In this document: in pieces, positions 16,927-26,726 of the stretch
Layout: each line of letters starts with the position of its first letter
Numbering within the stretch: the stretch's first letter is position 1
From: Candidatus Woesearchaeota archaeon CG10_big_fil_rev_8_21_14_0_10_44_13
Lineage (GTDB): Archaea > Nanobdellota > Nanobdellia > Woesearchaeales > UBA12501
Direction: 5' to 3'
DNA length: 36,949 bases
NCBI GenBank assembly: GCA_002762985.1
Contig: PCXZ01000008.1
Coordinates: 1-36,949, forward strand
Translations under genes and position numbers: made by a program
The notes under the pieces: model-generated
Seen by the model: only the letters and a program-made list of their open reading frames with translations
Told to the model about the DNA's origin: nothing
Databases searched by the model: none

Positions 16927-18828
16927 CTAAACTTTTCCTTCAATCTCCTTCTTCATCTGCTCCAAGAATGCATCCGCCTTCTTCTCCCCATGCACCTTGT
17001 TGTCCCTTGTCCTCACATTCACTGTGCCGTTCTTCACTTCATTATCGCCGACGACAAGGATGTAATTGATGTGCTGCATCTGGGCGTCCCTCACTTTCTT
17101 TGGCGTCGATTCTGCCCTTGCATCCAGCTCCACCCTTATCCCTGCTTCAAAGAACCCTTTCTTTACGTTCTCGCAGTATTCATGGTGCCTGTCTGCAATC
17201 GGCAATATGACTGCCTGCACCGGACTCAGCCATAATGGGAAGTTGCCTGCATAATGCTCTATCATGACTCCCATGAATCTCTCAAGGCTGCCAAGGACTG
17301 CGCGGTGTATCATGACTGCCTGGTGCTTCTTCCCGTCAGCGCCCTCATACTGCGTACTGAACCTTTCTGGGAGATTGAAATCAAGCTGGCATGTGGGGCA
17401 CTGCCATTTCCTTCCCAGGGCGTCTTCTATATCAATGTCTATCTTAGGCCCATAGAAAGCCCCTTCTCCTGGTTTTATCTGGTATCTTATCCCTGCCTTC
17501 TTGAGCGCATTGGCGAGAAGCTTTTCAGCCTTGTCCCATGTCTCTCTTGTCCCAAGGGCTTTTTCAGGCATCGTGGACAGATAATACTCCAGCTTGAACC
17601 TGAAGATGTCTTCCCAGACATATTTTATGAATTCCAGCACACCGAGCACTTCGCTCTCGATCTGGTCGAATGCACAGAATATGTGGCCGTCATCCTGGGC
17701 GAATTTCCTCACCCTGAACAATCCTGAGAGCGTCCCTGAGAGCTCATTGCGGTGGAGGTTGCAGAAATCAGCGATCCTCACCGGAAGGTCTTTGTAACTC
17801 TTTATGTCCCGGTTGTAGATGAGGCAATGTGATGGGCAGTTCATCGGCTTCAATGAATGCTCCTGTCCTTCGACATGCACTATGAACATGTTCTCCTTGT
17901 AATGCTCCCAATGCCCTGAAATCTCCCATAGCTTCTTGTTGTACAGCTGAGGGGTTATGACTTCCTGGTACCCCCTCTTCCTGTATTCTGCTCTTATGAA
18001 ATCTATGAGCGCATTGTAGATCACTGCGCCTTTCTTAAGGTAGAACGGGGCTCCCGGGGCGAACTCATGGAAATAGATGAGGTCAAGATCCTTCCCTATC
18101 TTCCTATGGTCCCTCTTCTCTGCCTCCTCGATCAGCTTAAGATGCGCGTCAAGCTCTTTCTGCGAGAAGAATGAGATCCCGTAGATCCTCTGCAATTGCT
18201 TGTTCTTCGCATCCCCCCTCCAGTATGCTCCTGCAAGTTTTGTGATCTTGACCGCTTTGATCAGGCCTGTTGAAGGGATATGCGGGCCCCTGCAAAGGTC
18301 GATGAAATCCCCCTGCTTGTACGCGGATATCTCTCCCTCTGCAAGCTCATTTATCATCTCGACCTTGAACTCATTGTCCTTGAACAGCTCCAATGCCTTC
18401 TTTTTTGTCAGCTCTATCCTCTGGAAACTCTCGTTCTTTGCTATGATCTCCTTCATCTTCTTCTCTATCTTATCAAGGTCTTCGGGATTGAATGGCTTGT
18501 GGTCGAAATCATAATAGAAACCTTCCTCTACTACGGGGCCTATAGTTGGCTTTGCATAAGAGAACAAAGATATCGCTGCTTCTGCAAGTATGTGGGCTGT
18601 GCTGTGGCGGAGCACCGAGACCGCTTCCTTGTCTTTCACTGTGATTATCTTCAGCTTTGAATTCTTATGCAGGCTTGCTGACAGATCGGCAAGCTTGCCG
18701 TCGACTTCAGCAGCGACCGCCTCTTTCGCCAGCCTCGGCCCTATGCTTTCAGCTATCTCTTTGGGGGTGATCCCTGCTTCGAATTCCCTCTTGCTGCTGT
18801 CCGGAAAAGTCACGGTTATTTTAGGCAT
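16927..18828 (-). CDS. thrS: threonyl-tRNA synthetase, bacterial/eukaryotic architecture
   Basis: A 633-residue class II synthetase. In order: TGS domain (about 1-62), the SAD/editing domain with HSTAHILAEAA near 75 and the later CRGPHIPSTG near 178, catalytic core with motif 2 (FRVRKFAQDDGHIF region) and motif 3 (HRAVLGSLERFMGVMIEHY), and an anticodon-binding domain. Zn-site residues are present in the core (NCPSH). Most archaea instead use a form with a D-aminoacyl-tRNA-deacylase-like N-terminal domain, so this copy is of the bacterial type. TATA CTTTATATAC at 18852-18861 suggests a leaderless mRNA. Confidence 0.96.
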   Translation of the reverse strand: MPKITVTFPDSSKREFEAGITPKEIAESIGPRLAKEAVAAEVDGKLADLSASLHKNSKLKIITVKDKEAVSVLRHSTAHILAEAAISLFSYAKPTIGPVVEEGFYYDFDHKPFNPEDLDKIEKKMKEIIAKNESFQRIELTKKKALELFKDNEFKVEMINELAEGEISAYKQGDFIDLCRGPHIPSTGLIKAVKITKLAGAYWRGDAKNKQLQRIYGISFFSQKELDAHLKLIEEAEKRDHRKIGKDLDLIYFHEFAPGAPFYLKKGAVIYNALIDFIRAEYRKRGYQEVITPQLYNKKLWEISGHWEHYKENMFIVHVEGQEHSLKPMNCPSHCLIYNRDIKSYKDLPVRIADFCNLHRNELSGTLSGLFRVRKFAQDDGHIFCAFDQIESEVLGVLEFIKYVWEDIFRFKLEYYLSTMPEKALGTRETWDKAEKLLANALKKAGIRYQIKPGEGAFYGPKIDIDIEDALGRKWQCPTCQLDFNLPERFSTQYEGADGKKHQAVMIHRAVLGSLERFMGVMIEHYAGNFPLWLSPVQAVILPIADRHHEYCENVKKGFFEAGIRVELDARAESTPKKVRDAQMQHINYILVVGDNEVKNGTVNVRTRDNKVHGEKKADAFLEQMKKEIEGKV

Positions 18829-18851
18829 AACTGCTTAGAAAGGCTGGTTTC

Positions 18852-18861
18852 GTATATAAAG
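18852..18861 (-). promoter_or_regulatory. TATA box of thrS
   Basis: CTTTATATAC, centred about 29 nt before the thrS ATG. Confidence 0.6.
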
Positions 18862-18879
18862 TTTATTGGTTGTCTTGTG

Positions 18880-19281
18880 TCATGATTTAATCTTTTTTAC
18901 AAGCCTCGCGATCCATGACATATCGCTTATTTCCCTGCTGATTCTCCTTGATACAGCTATATGTATGATATCCATCGCAAAATGCACGCTTGCTCCTATT
19001 GAGACCAGCATGACATAGCTTGAGAAAAATCCGATGAGGAACAGAATCGCGATAAACTCAAAGTGATGGAAGATGCAGAATACATCCGAATATGTCTTAT
19101 TCTCGCAGAAATGATAGGCTTTTTTCAGGTTTAGGTCCTTTGTTTTCATTATGTAATAAAAATAGTGGTCCATATCGATGAAGAACCCGCCGACAAAGAC
19201 AAGCAGCGCCATATGCCTGTAATGAGGGTATAACCCCATGAAGAGGAGGGATGTTGCGATGAGGTGTGTCTGGAGCTTCAT
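18880..19281 (-). CDS. YdjM/DUF457-like membrane hydrolase
   Basis: A 133-residue membrane protein with about three to four helices. Spaced polar residues in membrane segments, notably GGFFIDMDHYFYY (about 31-43), FHHFEF (about 71-76) and VHFAMDIIH (about 99-107), match the His/Asp pattern of the YdjM-like metal-dependent membrane hydrolases. It is shorter than typical members. TATA GTTTAAAAAT-type element at 19303-19312 (27 nt) suggests a leaderless mRNA starting at this ATG. Substrate unknown. Confidence 0.65.
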   Translation of the reverse strand: MKLQTHLIATSLLFMGLYPHYRHMALLVFVGGFFIDMDHYFYYIMKTKDLNLKKAYHFCENKTYSDVFCIFHHFEFIAILFLIGFFSSYVMLVSIGASVHFAMDIIHIAVSRRISREISDMSWIARLVKKIKS

Positions 19282-19302
19282 TTAGAAAAGGTTGCCCGGA
19301 AT

Positions 19303-19312
19303 GTTTAAAAAT
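19303..19312 (-). promoter_or_regulatory. TATA-like box of YdjM-like gene
   Basis: ATTTTTAAAC on the minus strand, centred 27 nt before the ATG at 19281. Confidence 0.5.
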
Positions 19313-19320
19313 TTATCCGT

Positions 19321-19374
19321 TCAGCCGTCATAATCATCATAATCTTCAAAATTGTCTTCTTCTTCGTCTGGCAT
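19321..19374 (-). CDS. possible acidic microprotein (17 residues)
   Basis: A 17-residue frame, MPDEEEDNFEDYDDYDG, with ten Asp/Glu. GGAG lies 6 nt before its ATG; an in-frame ATG at 19386 would give 21 residues. It starts 30 nt downstream of the tRNA-Arg 3' end on the same strand and overlaps the promoter of the YdjM-like gene. The composition is far from random, but so short a frame can be chance. No known family. Confidence 0.25.
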   Translation of the reverse strand: MPDEEEDNFEDYDDYDG

Positions 19375-19403
19375 TTTCCACTCCATTTATGATTTACGAA
19401 TAA

Positions 19404-19477
19404 CGCCCCCTCGAGGATTTGAACCCCGGTCTCAAGCTCCGCAAGCTCGCATACTATCCAGGCTATACTAAGGGGGC
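19404..19477 (-). tRNA. tRNA-Arg (anticodon GCG)
   Basis: 74 nt that fold as a full cloverleaf. The acceptor stem GCCCCCU/AGGGGGC is fully paired with discriminator G. The D arm is GUAU/GUAU (two G-U pairs) with GG in the loop, the anticodon stem CGAGC/GCUUG carries loop UUGCGGA, the variable loop is 4 nt, and the T arm is CGGGG/CCUCG with loop UUCAAAU. Anticodon GCG reads CGC and CGU arginine codons. CCA is not encoded, consistent with the CCA-adding enzyme at 33496. No intron. A TATA-like TTATAATAA near 19511-19520 lies upstream. Confidence 0.95.
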
Positions 19478-19555
19478 ATGGGAATTTATTGTCGGGTCTG
19501 AGTTCATTTTTATTATAACCCCTCAACAATCCGTTCGCAATCACCGCACAACTAC

Positions 19556-19627
19556 CTGATACTGAAAATGCAAAGCATTTTCAGGCCTGTCAAACGAAGT
19601 TTGACAGTATTGCTCACGGCCGCACAA
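19556..19627 (-). repeat. dispersed double-hairpin repeat, copy B
   Basis: Exact reverse complement of 6989-7060 over 72 nt, with similarity extending to 19529 (right end agttgtgcggtgattgcgaa on the minus strand). Both internal hairpins are perfect. It lies between the tRNA-Arg promoter and the PHP gene end. Confidence 0.9.
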
Positions 19628-19651
19628 TTAAAATCTGGATGACTAACCCAA

Positions 19652-20530
19652 TTATAAAATCTTTTCCTTGATATTCTCAATCTTCTCCATTATCTTAGGC
19701 TTTATCTTCCCTTTCACCCTGTGGTCATAATGGAACTTCAATGAGCAGCCTGCGTATTTCGTATGCTTGCTGATGGATTTCATGTTTGATATGACCCTGA
19801 ATCCTGTCTTGGTCTCTTTCCCCACGACAATATTTTCCTTCTTGAGGATGGATTTCAAGAATGAGTCGATGTCGTCTGCCTTTGAGCAGGTGACGACAGA
19901 GCCCATCTTCTTCAGGGTGTGGCTGTCTGAGCCGCCTGTTATGCATTTATCGCATTCTCTCGCCCACTCCATCGCCTTGAGGTTCATTTTCCGCGCCATG
20001 AGCCCGTTTATGACCTCGAAGCAGGGTATCTTCCTGAGGATTGAATCGTCGCATCGGCCTTTCTCTATCTTCTTCTGGAGGTTCCATGGCGATACGTTCA
20101 GGGGATGCGCAGCAGATATCATGCAGTTGTACTTCTCAGTGGATTCTATAAGGTCAGCGAGCCTTGTTGTCGTCAGATGGGGGTTCTTTATGAGGTTCCT
20201 CTTTACCACATTGTCATAGTATTCTTTCAGTTCTCCAGTTGAATGGAAATAGACGAGGAAATGCGGGCCTTCAAGGCATGAGACTTCCATGCCCGGGATG
20301 ATGAGGACATTGTGCTTCCTGTTTTTTTTCTCTGCGTCCAGGCAGCCCTTGATCTCGTTATGGTCTGTTATCGCGACACCCAGGCCATTCCTGCTGCATT
20401 TCTTCAGTATATTGCTTATCCTGGTATAAGTGTCAGAATACTGCGTGTGGCAATGCATATCAACGCACTTATAACCCTCTGCATTGAGCTGCTTGAGCAG
20501 CGGTTTCTCGAAATGCACCCTTTCTATCAT
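19652..20530 (-). CDS. PHP-domain phosphoesterase
   Basis: A 292-residue PHP-family metal-dependent phosphoesterase. Metal ligands appear in order: DMHCHTQYSD (His26, His28), TDHNEI near 55, PGMEVS near 79, AAHP near 141 and GGSDSH near 199. Stand-alone PHP proteins of this type hydrolyse phosphoesters such as nucleotides; the substrate here is not deducible. A basic C-terminal tail (about 235-292) is rich in Lys and may bind nucleic acid, which is inference. TATA near 20553-20564, about 29 nt before the ATG, points to a leaderless mRNA. Confidence 0.88.
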   Translation of the reverse strand: MIERVHFEKPLLKQLNAEGYKCVDMHCHTQYSDTYTRISNILKKCSRNGLGVAITDHNEIKGCLDAEKKNRKHNVLIIPGMEVSCLEGPHFLVYFHSTGELKEYYDNVVKRNLIKNPHLTTTRLADLIESTEKYNCMISAAHPLNVSPWNLQKKIEKGRCDDSILRKIPCFEVINGLMARKMNLKAMEWARECDKCITGGSDSHTLKKMGSVVTCSKADDIDSFLKSILKKENIVVGKETKTGFRVISNMKSISKHTKYAGCSLKFHYDHRVKGKIKPKIMEKIENIKEKIL

Positions 20531-20552
20531 GTGGGGACGGATAAAGGGCCAA

Positions 20553-20564
20553 GGGTATAAAAAG
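20553..20564 (-). promoter_or_regulatory. TATA box of PHP gene
   Basis: CTTTTTATACCC on the minus strand, about 29 nt before the ATG at 20530. Confidence 0.55.
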
Positions 20565-20639
20565 TTTTATTTTTCAATGCGGATCATTAAGACATGTAGA
20601 TTATAGAAAAAGTATATGGGATTGATATATAGAAAAAGA

Positions 20640-20792
20640 TTATCTCTTGTTTTTCCTCTTTTCGGCCCTGTTCTTCTTATTCCTGTCCTTTGCACGTTCA
20701 TTCGTAAGAATGCGCCTGCAGTCTACGCACCATTTCCTCAGCCTGTTAAGGCTTGGAATCTCCCCCCCGCATCTTTGACAGACAACCGCCAT
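20640..20792 (-). CDS. 50-residue basic zinc-finger protein
   Basis: A 50-residue protein. Two CxxC pairs (Cys5/Cys8 and Cys22/Cys25, 13 residues between pairs) make a likely zinc finger. The second half is strongly basic (RAKDRNKKNRAEKRKNKR), suggesting RNA or ribosome binding. TATA ATTTATATA at 20818-20826 is about 30 nt before the ATG, consistent with a leaderless mRNA. No gene symbol can be given; comparable tiny zinc proteins in archaea are often ribosome-associated, which is analogy only. Confidence 0.7.
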   Translation of the reverse strand: MAVVCQRCGGEIPSLNRLRKWCVDCRRILTNERAKDRNKKNRAEKRKNKR

Positions 20793-20817
20793 TATACAGT
20801 GTGTGAAATGGATGGGG

Positions 20818-20826
20818 TATATAAAT
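20818..20826 (-). promoter_or_regulatory. TATA box of 50-residue zinc protein gene
   Basis: ATTTATATA, about 30 nt before the ATG at 20792; supports reading this short frame as a gene. Confidence 0.6.
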
Positions 20827-20870
20827 ATTTCTTTTTTTTGAGCACTCTAAAGTAGTATTAAAATCAAAAG

Positions 20871-20880
20871 CTTTATATAC
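20871..20880 (+). promoter_or_regulatory. TATA box of signal peptidase operon
   Basis: CTTTATATAC, centred about 30 nt before the ATG at 20906. Confidence 0.6.
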
Positions 20881-20905
20881 AACATATTTACTTATAAGTA
20901 GTAAA

Positions 20906-21424
20906 ATGCTCGAGAAGACATCATTTAAATGGTATCTATTGCCCTTTTTGACCGTTTTCATGCTGGGGTGGATTGCAGGAAGCGTATTCTCTAATTACAG
21001 CAATATAGGCCTTGAAAAGCCATTGTCATTGGGTGTCCTGATAGGCCTGAGCCCTGAGATAAGCTCGCCTTCTGACCATGTCCCTGAGAAAGATATCCAT
21101 GTATTCGACGAAAATATCATACTTGACATAAAGGATGCGAAATGGGCCTCTTTCACTGACACGAATTCCATGGATCCTGTGATCGATACCGGCGCGAACA
21201 GCATTGAGATAAGGCCGAAGAGCGAGAATGATATCAAGATGGGGGATATAATCTCTTTCAGGACTGGTCTTGCTGAAGGGATAATCATACACCGCGTTGT
21301 CGGCATTGGCAATGATGACAGCGGAAGATATTATGTCACAAAAGGTGACAATAATCCTTCTGTTGATCCGGGGAAAGTGAGGTTCGGGGACATTGAAGGG
21401 CTTGTTGTCGCTGTGGTTTATTGA
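20906..21424 (+). CDS. signal peptidase I, archaeal/ER type
   Basis: A 172-residue S26B peptidase that removes secretory signal peptides at the outer membrane face. One N-terminal transmembrane helix (about 10-28) is followed by the catalytic domain: Ser88 in NSMDP, His129 in IIHRVVGIG (His where bacterial enzymes have Lys), and Asp148 in KGDNNPSVDP. This Ser/His/Asp set is the archaeal/eukaryotic form. It is short but complete. The prephenate dehydrogenase gene starts 27 nt after its stop, so the pair is probably co-transcribed without an evident functional link. Confidence 0.92.
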   Translation: MLEKTSFKWYLLPFLTVFMLGWIAGSVFSNYSNIGLEKPLSLGVLIGLSPEISSPSDHVPEKDIHVFDENIILDIKDAKWASFTDTNSMDPVIDTGANSIEIRPKSENDIKMGDIISFRTGLAEGIIIHRVVGIGNDDSGRYYVTKGDNNPSVDPGKVRFGDIEGLVVAVVY

Positions 21425-21451
21425 AACTGTTAGCGGAACAGGATGATTAAA

Positions 21452-22717
21452 ATGAAGAGTATAGGCATCATAGGTATGGGTGATATGGGAAAACTGTATG
21501 CCCTCATATTTTCCGGCCTTGGTTTTGATGTGAATGGATGCGATCTGCCTGGAAAAAGAAGTCAGCTGGAAAAAGAGCTGGCAGGGACAAAAATCCATAT
21601 TCTTGATGATGGAACTGCAGTCTCCAGAATAAGCGACATAATTTTCTACAGCGTTGAAGCAGAGAATATAGGCAAAGCGGTGAAACTTTATGGCCCTTCA
21701 ACAAAGAAAGGAGCCATAGTTGCAGGCCAGACATCAGTGAAAACGCCTGAAATCGAGGCATTCCAGGAATATCTGCCTCACAATGTAGACATAATAACCT
21801 GCCATTCGCTGCATGGCCCATCAGTGGACCCTAAAGGCCAGACCTTGGCTGTAATCAATCATAGGAGCACCCCTAAAACTTATAATATATTCTTGGAAAC
21901 TGTCAAAAAACTTGGCTCAAATATCGTTGAGTTGAAAGATTATATGGAACATGATAAGATCACAGCAGACACCCAGGTAACCACCCAGGTCGGATTTGAA
22001 AGCATGGGCACAGCATGGAAAAGATGCGAATCCTATCCCTGGGAGGATGCCTCTTATGTTGGCGGCATTGACAATGTGAAGGTGCTGATGTGCCTTAGGA
22101 TTTATGCCGGCAAACCCCATGTTTATGCGGGGTTGGCGCTCTATAACCCTTATGCCAAAGAGCAGGTAAAGCAATATGCAAGATCAGTGACAGACCTGTT
22201 TGGGCTGATGATCAAAGAAGATGAAAAAGTATTTAGGCAGAGAATCGAAAAAGCAAAGGAATTTGTATTCTCAAATGATAATTCGCCCATATTGCTAGAT
22301 GATGATATTATGAGGGAATTCAGCCTGGGGATACTGCCTGAGCAAAAAATGCCGAACTCTCATCTTAGCCTGCTTGCGATGGTTGATGCATGGCATAACT
22401 TGGGTATAACTCCTTATAATAACATGATATGCCAGACCCCACTTTTCAGGTTAAGACTGGGCATTGCAGAATATCTTTTCAGGAATACTGAATTGCTTGA
22501 AGAATCAGCTCACGCTGCCTTATTTGACAAAAAAATAAGAGGGGATGACCTGCAGTTCGCCATAGCAGTCAATGAATGGGCGACCCTCATAGAAAAAGGC
22601 GATGCAGAGGGCTACAAAAGGCATTTTGAAGAGACAAAAGGATTCTTTAAAGACAAGCTTCCGGAAGGCATGAAAAGAAGCAATGAGCTGATAAAAAGGC
22701 TGAGCGGGAATAGGTAA
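21452..22717 (+). CDS. tyrA: prephenate dehydrogenase, Tyr1-like
   Basis: A protein of about 421 residues that oxidises prephenate to 4-hydroxyphenylpyruvate for tyrosine synthesis. The Rossmann motif GIIGMGDMGKLYA opens it, and the active-site region HSLHGPSVDPKGQTLAVINHR-like (about 112-132) resembles the long fungal Tyr1 form more than the short bacterial one. ATG at 21452 is preferred: AGGATGATT upstream resembles a ribosome site, while the ATG at 21443 sits within it. No other aromatic amino acid gene is in the window, so either the pathway is scattered or the enzyme works on imported intermediates. Confidence 0.88.
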   Translation: MKSIGIIGMGDMGKLYALIFSGLGFDVNGCDLPGKRSQLEKELAGTKIHILDDGTAVSRISDIIFYSVEAENIGKAVKLYGPSTKKGAIVAGQTSVKTPEIEAFQEYLPHNVDIITCHSLHGPSVDPKGQTLAVINHRSTPKTYNIFLETVKKLGSNIVELKDYMEHDKITADTQVTTQVGFESMGTAWKRCESYPWEDASYVGGIDNVKVLMCLRIYAGKPHVYAGLALYNPYAKEQVKQYARSVTDLFGLMIKEDEKVFRQRIEKAKEFVFSNDNSPILLDDDIMREFSLGILPEQKMPNSHLSLLAMVDAWHNLGITPYNNMICQTPLFRLRLGIAEYLFRNTELLEESAHAALFDKKIRGDDLQFAIAVNEWATLIEKGDAEGYKRHFEETKGFFKDKLPEGMKRSNELIKRLSGNR

Positions 22718-22756
22718 GGAAAGAGGGATTTTGTTGGTATATTATCCCAACAAAAA

Positions 22757-22766
22757 CCTTATAAAC
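22757..22766 (+). promoter_or_regulatory. TATA box of map
   Basis: CCTTATAAAC, 26 nt before the ATG at 22788; decides the start of map. Confidence 0.7.
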
Positions 22767-22787
22767 ACCCAGGAATCTCTTTCCTGT

Positions 22788-23714
22788 ATGGCACAAAAAC
22801 CGGATAAAAACACAGTCAAGATAGAGGGCCTTGAAAACTACCGCAAAGCCGGCAAGATAGCTGCCCAGGCCATAGAGTATGGAAGAAGCATCATCAAGAT
22901 AGGCGCTTCCCTCTACGAAGTCTGCGACAAGATAGAATCAAAGATAATCTCATTGGGAGGAAAGCTCGCTTTCCCTACGCAGACCTCCCTGAATGAGGTA
23001 GCTGCGCATTACTGCTCAACGCCTGATGATAAGACAGTCTTCAAGGAGAATGATCTTGTGAAATTGGATCTGGGCGTCCATGTCGATGGCTATGTCGCTG
23101 ACACAGCCATAAGCATTGATCTTAGCAAGGACAAGAGGCATGAAAAAATCATCAAGGCATCAGAAGAAGCGCTTGCAAATGCGATCAAAACAGTTAAGCC
23201 TGGAACAAAGATAGGGGAGATAGGAAAGGCGATCCAGGATTCTATAACGAAATATGGCTATGCTCCTGTAAGGAATCTCGGCGGGCACGGAGTTGGAAGG
23301 TTCATCGTCCATGGGCCGCCTTCAATCCCAAATATAGACACCGGCGACAAGGAAGAGATCGAGGAAGGGATGATATTCGCCATCGAGCCTTTCGCATCTG
23401 CGGGCGCAGGGGTGATCTATGAGAGGGAGAATGCGAATGTCTTTATGGTCATAGGGAGGAAAGGGGTCAGGAATATGATCACAAGGCGGGTCCTGGCTGA
23501 GATCGACAAGTTCGAAGGCCTTCCATTCACAGAGAGATGGCTGGTCAGGAAAGGGGTCTCGTTGCCGAAGATAAATTATGCGCTGAGGGAGCTGGATAAT
23601 CTCGGAATCCTCAGGAAATTCCCGCCATTGCCTGACAAGAACAAGGGATTGGTGAGCCAGGCAGAGCATACTGTGATCGTGACGAAGGGGGGGTGTGAGG
23701 TTATTACGAAATAG
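22788..23714 (+). CDS. map: methionine aminopeptidase, type II
   Basis: A 308-residue metalloprotease that removes initiator Met. HYCS, DLGVHVDGYVADTA (two metal Asp), GGHGVGRFIVHG (His), EGMIFAIEPFA (Glu) and AEHTVIV (Glu) supply the metal and active sites. The helical insert around residues 225-285 (RWLVRKGVSLPKINYALREL) marks type II, the archaeal/eukaryotic class. The frame opens at 22731, but the ATG at 22788 is taken as the start because it lies 26 nt after a TATA box and begins the conserved region; the mRNA is leaderless. Confidence 0.96.
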   Translation: MAQKPDKNTVKIEGLENYRKAGKIAAQAIEYGRSIIKIGASLYEVCDKIESKIISLGGKLAFPTQTSLNEVAAHYCSTPDDKTVFKENDLVKLDLGVHVDGYVADTAISIDLSKDKRHEKIIKASEEALANAIKTVKPGTKIGEIGKAIQDSITKYGYAPVRNLGGHGVGRFIVHGPPSIPNIDTGDKEEIEEGMIFAIEPFASAGAGVIYERENANVFMVIGRKGVRNMITRRVLAEIDKFEGLPFTERWLVRKGVSLPKINYALRELDNLGILRKFPPLPDKNKGLVSQAEHTVIVTKGGCEVITK

Positions 23715-23777
23715 TATAGTGTTTAACACCAATAAATTTATTAATATATCAAGATTGTATAACATGGGGTGAAATAA

Positions 23778-24662
23778 ATGGTTTCAGCAAATAAAAAAAT
23801 CTTTTCCCAGCCTTCTTTCAGGCACTGCACAATTCTTAGCAAAATTCCTAAAAGCTTGGAGACTCAGGCAGTGGTCAATGCTCAGAAGCAAATAATGGGT
23901 CCTCTCTGGAAACCCATGCTCAATGACCTGACAGATTTGTTTCAAGAAAATGAAGTAAAGGTAGTGGATGCGGAAATTAGTGGTTGCAAGCCCGAAAAGA
24001 CGCAATATGAGGGTTTAGTGGTGAAATTGCCCAGCCTGCTTGTCCAGTATGGGGATTTTGATGCTAATTTCAGAGTAGCACTGACTTTATGCGTGCCCCC
24101 AAATTACCCTAAGGTATGGTGCAGCTACTCCATGACTTCTTATGAAGGAAAAAATGGGGGCCTTGACGCTGAAACAGCAAGGAAATTTTTTGATTGTTTC
24201 CTTCCGCTTGCGCAGAAAACAGCATCCATACACCTAAATTATTACGCTAAAGGCATGAAAGCTGAAGGCATAGAAACCAAAGCAAGAATAGAACATTTCT
24301 TTGATATGCGCACTGTGGGCATAAAAAAGAAAGAGTTTAAGGGGGATATTGCTAAACTCGCTTCCCTCAGGTCAGCATATATCGATGAAGTACTGAAAGA
24401 TCCTTTGAAATTTAGCATGCTTGAAGAGTGCTTCAGATATCTGCCTCCGGAAATCCGCATAACAAAGAGAAGAACGAAATGGTTTGGCCTCAGCACAATG
24501 ATAGGAGATCAAATGGCAGATTTCCTGTATTACCGGACTTCAACAGACAATGGAAGAACAAACACTTATGCTGTGGGCGTTTGCCCTGATTTGGGTCGTG
24601 AAAATAATGCCCCAGCAGTCGGCAGCAGCCGCCTTATGAGGTCGCTTTCCATAAACCTATAA
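23778..24662 (+). CDS. unknown 294-residue protein
   Basis: A soluble protein of 294 residues that I do not recognise. It has no signal peptide or membrane helix. Its middle (about 75-130) is beta-rich with LVVKLPSLLVQYGDF and VPPNYPKVWCSYSMTSYEG; the last third is mixed and ends in a low-complexity tail. GGTGA lies 6 nt before the ATG, and a TATA-like TTTATTAATATATC near 23737-23750 lies upstream, so it is expressed from its own promoter. The mini zinc ribbon follows after 2 nt, which suggests co-translation. Confidence 0.65.
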   Translation: MVSANKKIFSQPSFRHCTILSKIPKSLETQAVVNAQKQIMGPLWKPMLNDLTDLFQENEVKVVDAEISGCKPEKTQYEGLVVKLPSLLVQYGDFDANFRVALTLCVPPNYPKVWCSYSMTSYEGKNGGLDAETARKFFDCFLPLAQKTASIHLNYYAKGMKAEGIETKARIEHFFDMRTVGIKKKEFKGDIAKLASLRSAYIDEVLKDPLKFSMLEECFRYLPPEIRITKRRTKWFGLSTMIGDQMADFLYYRTSTDNGRTNTYAVGVCPDLGRENNAPAVGSSRLMRSLSINL

Positions 24663-24664
24663 AA

Positions 24665-24772
24665 ATGAAATGCCCCACCTGCAATGCCGAGATGCTGAAC
24701 AAGAGAGGCCCCGCGAACCAGATACTCTGGCATACATATTACTGCCCGAAGTGCGGGTATGAAGAGAACTGA
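24665..24772 (+). CDS. 35-residue zinc ribbon protein
   Basis: A mini zinc ribbon, MKCPTCNAEM...YYCPKCGYEEN, with two CPxC knuckles (Cys3/Cys6 and Cys27/Cys30). It starts 2 nt after the stop of the 294-residue gene and has no separate promoter, so its expression depends on that gene. Fully formed knuckles make chance unlikely. It might complete the zinc site of a partner protein; function unknown. Confidence 0.6.
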   Translation: MKCPTCNAEMLNKRGPANQILWHTYYCPKCGYEEN

Positions 24773-24778
24773 ATAACC

Positions 24779-26678
<1,900 letters not shown>

Positions 26679-26726
26679 ATCTTATTAGGATTACATCCTA
26701 GAAACAGGCATGAAGAAGCAGACTTT

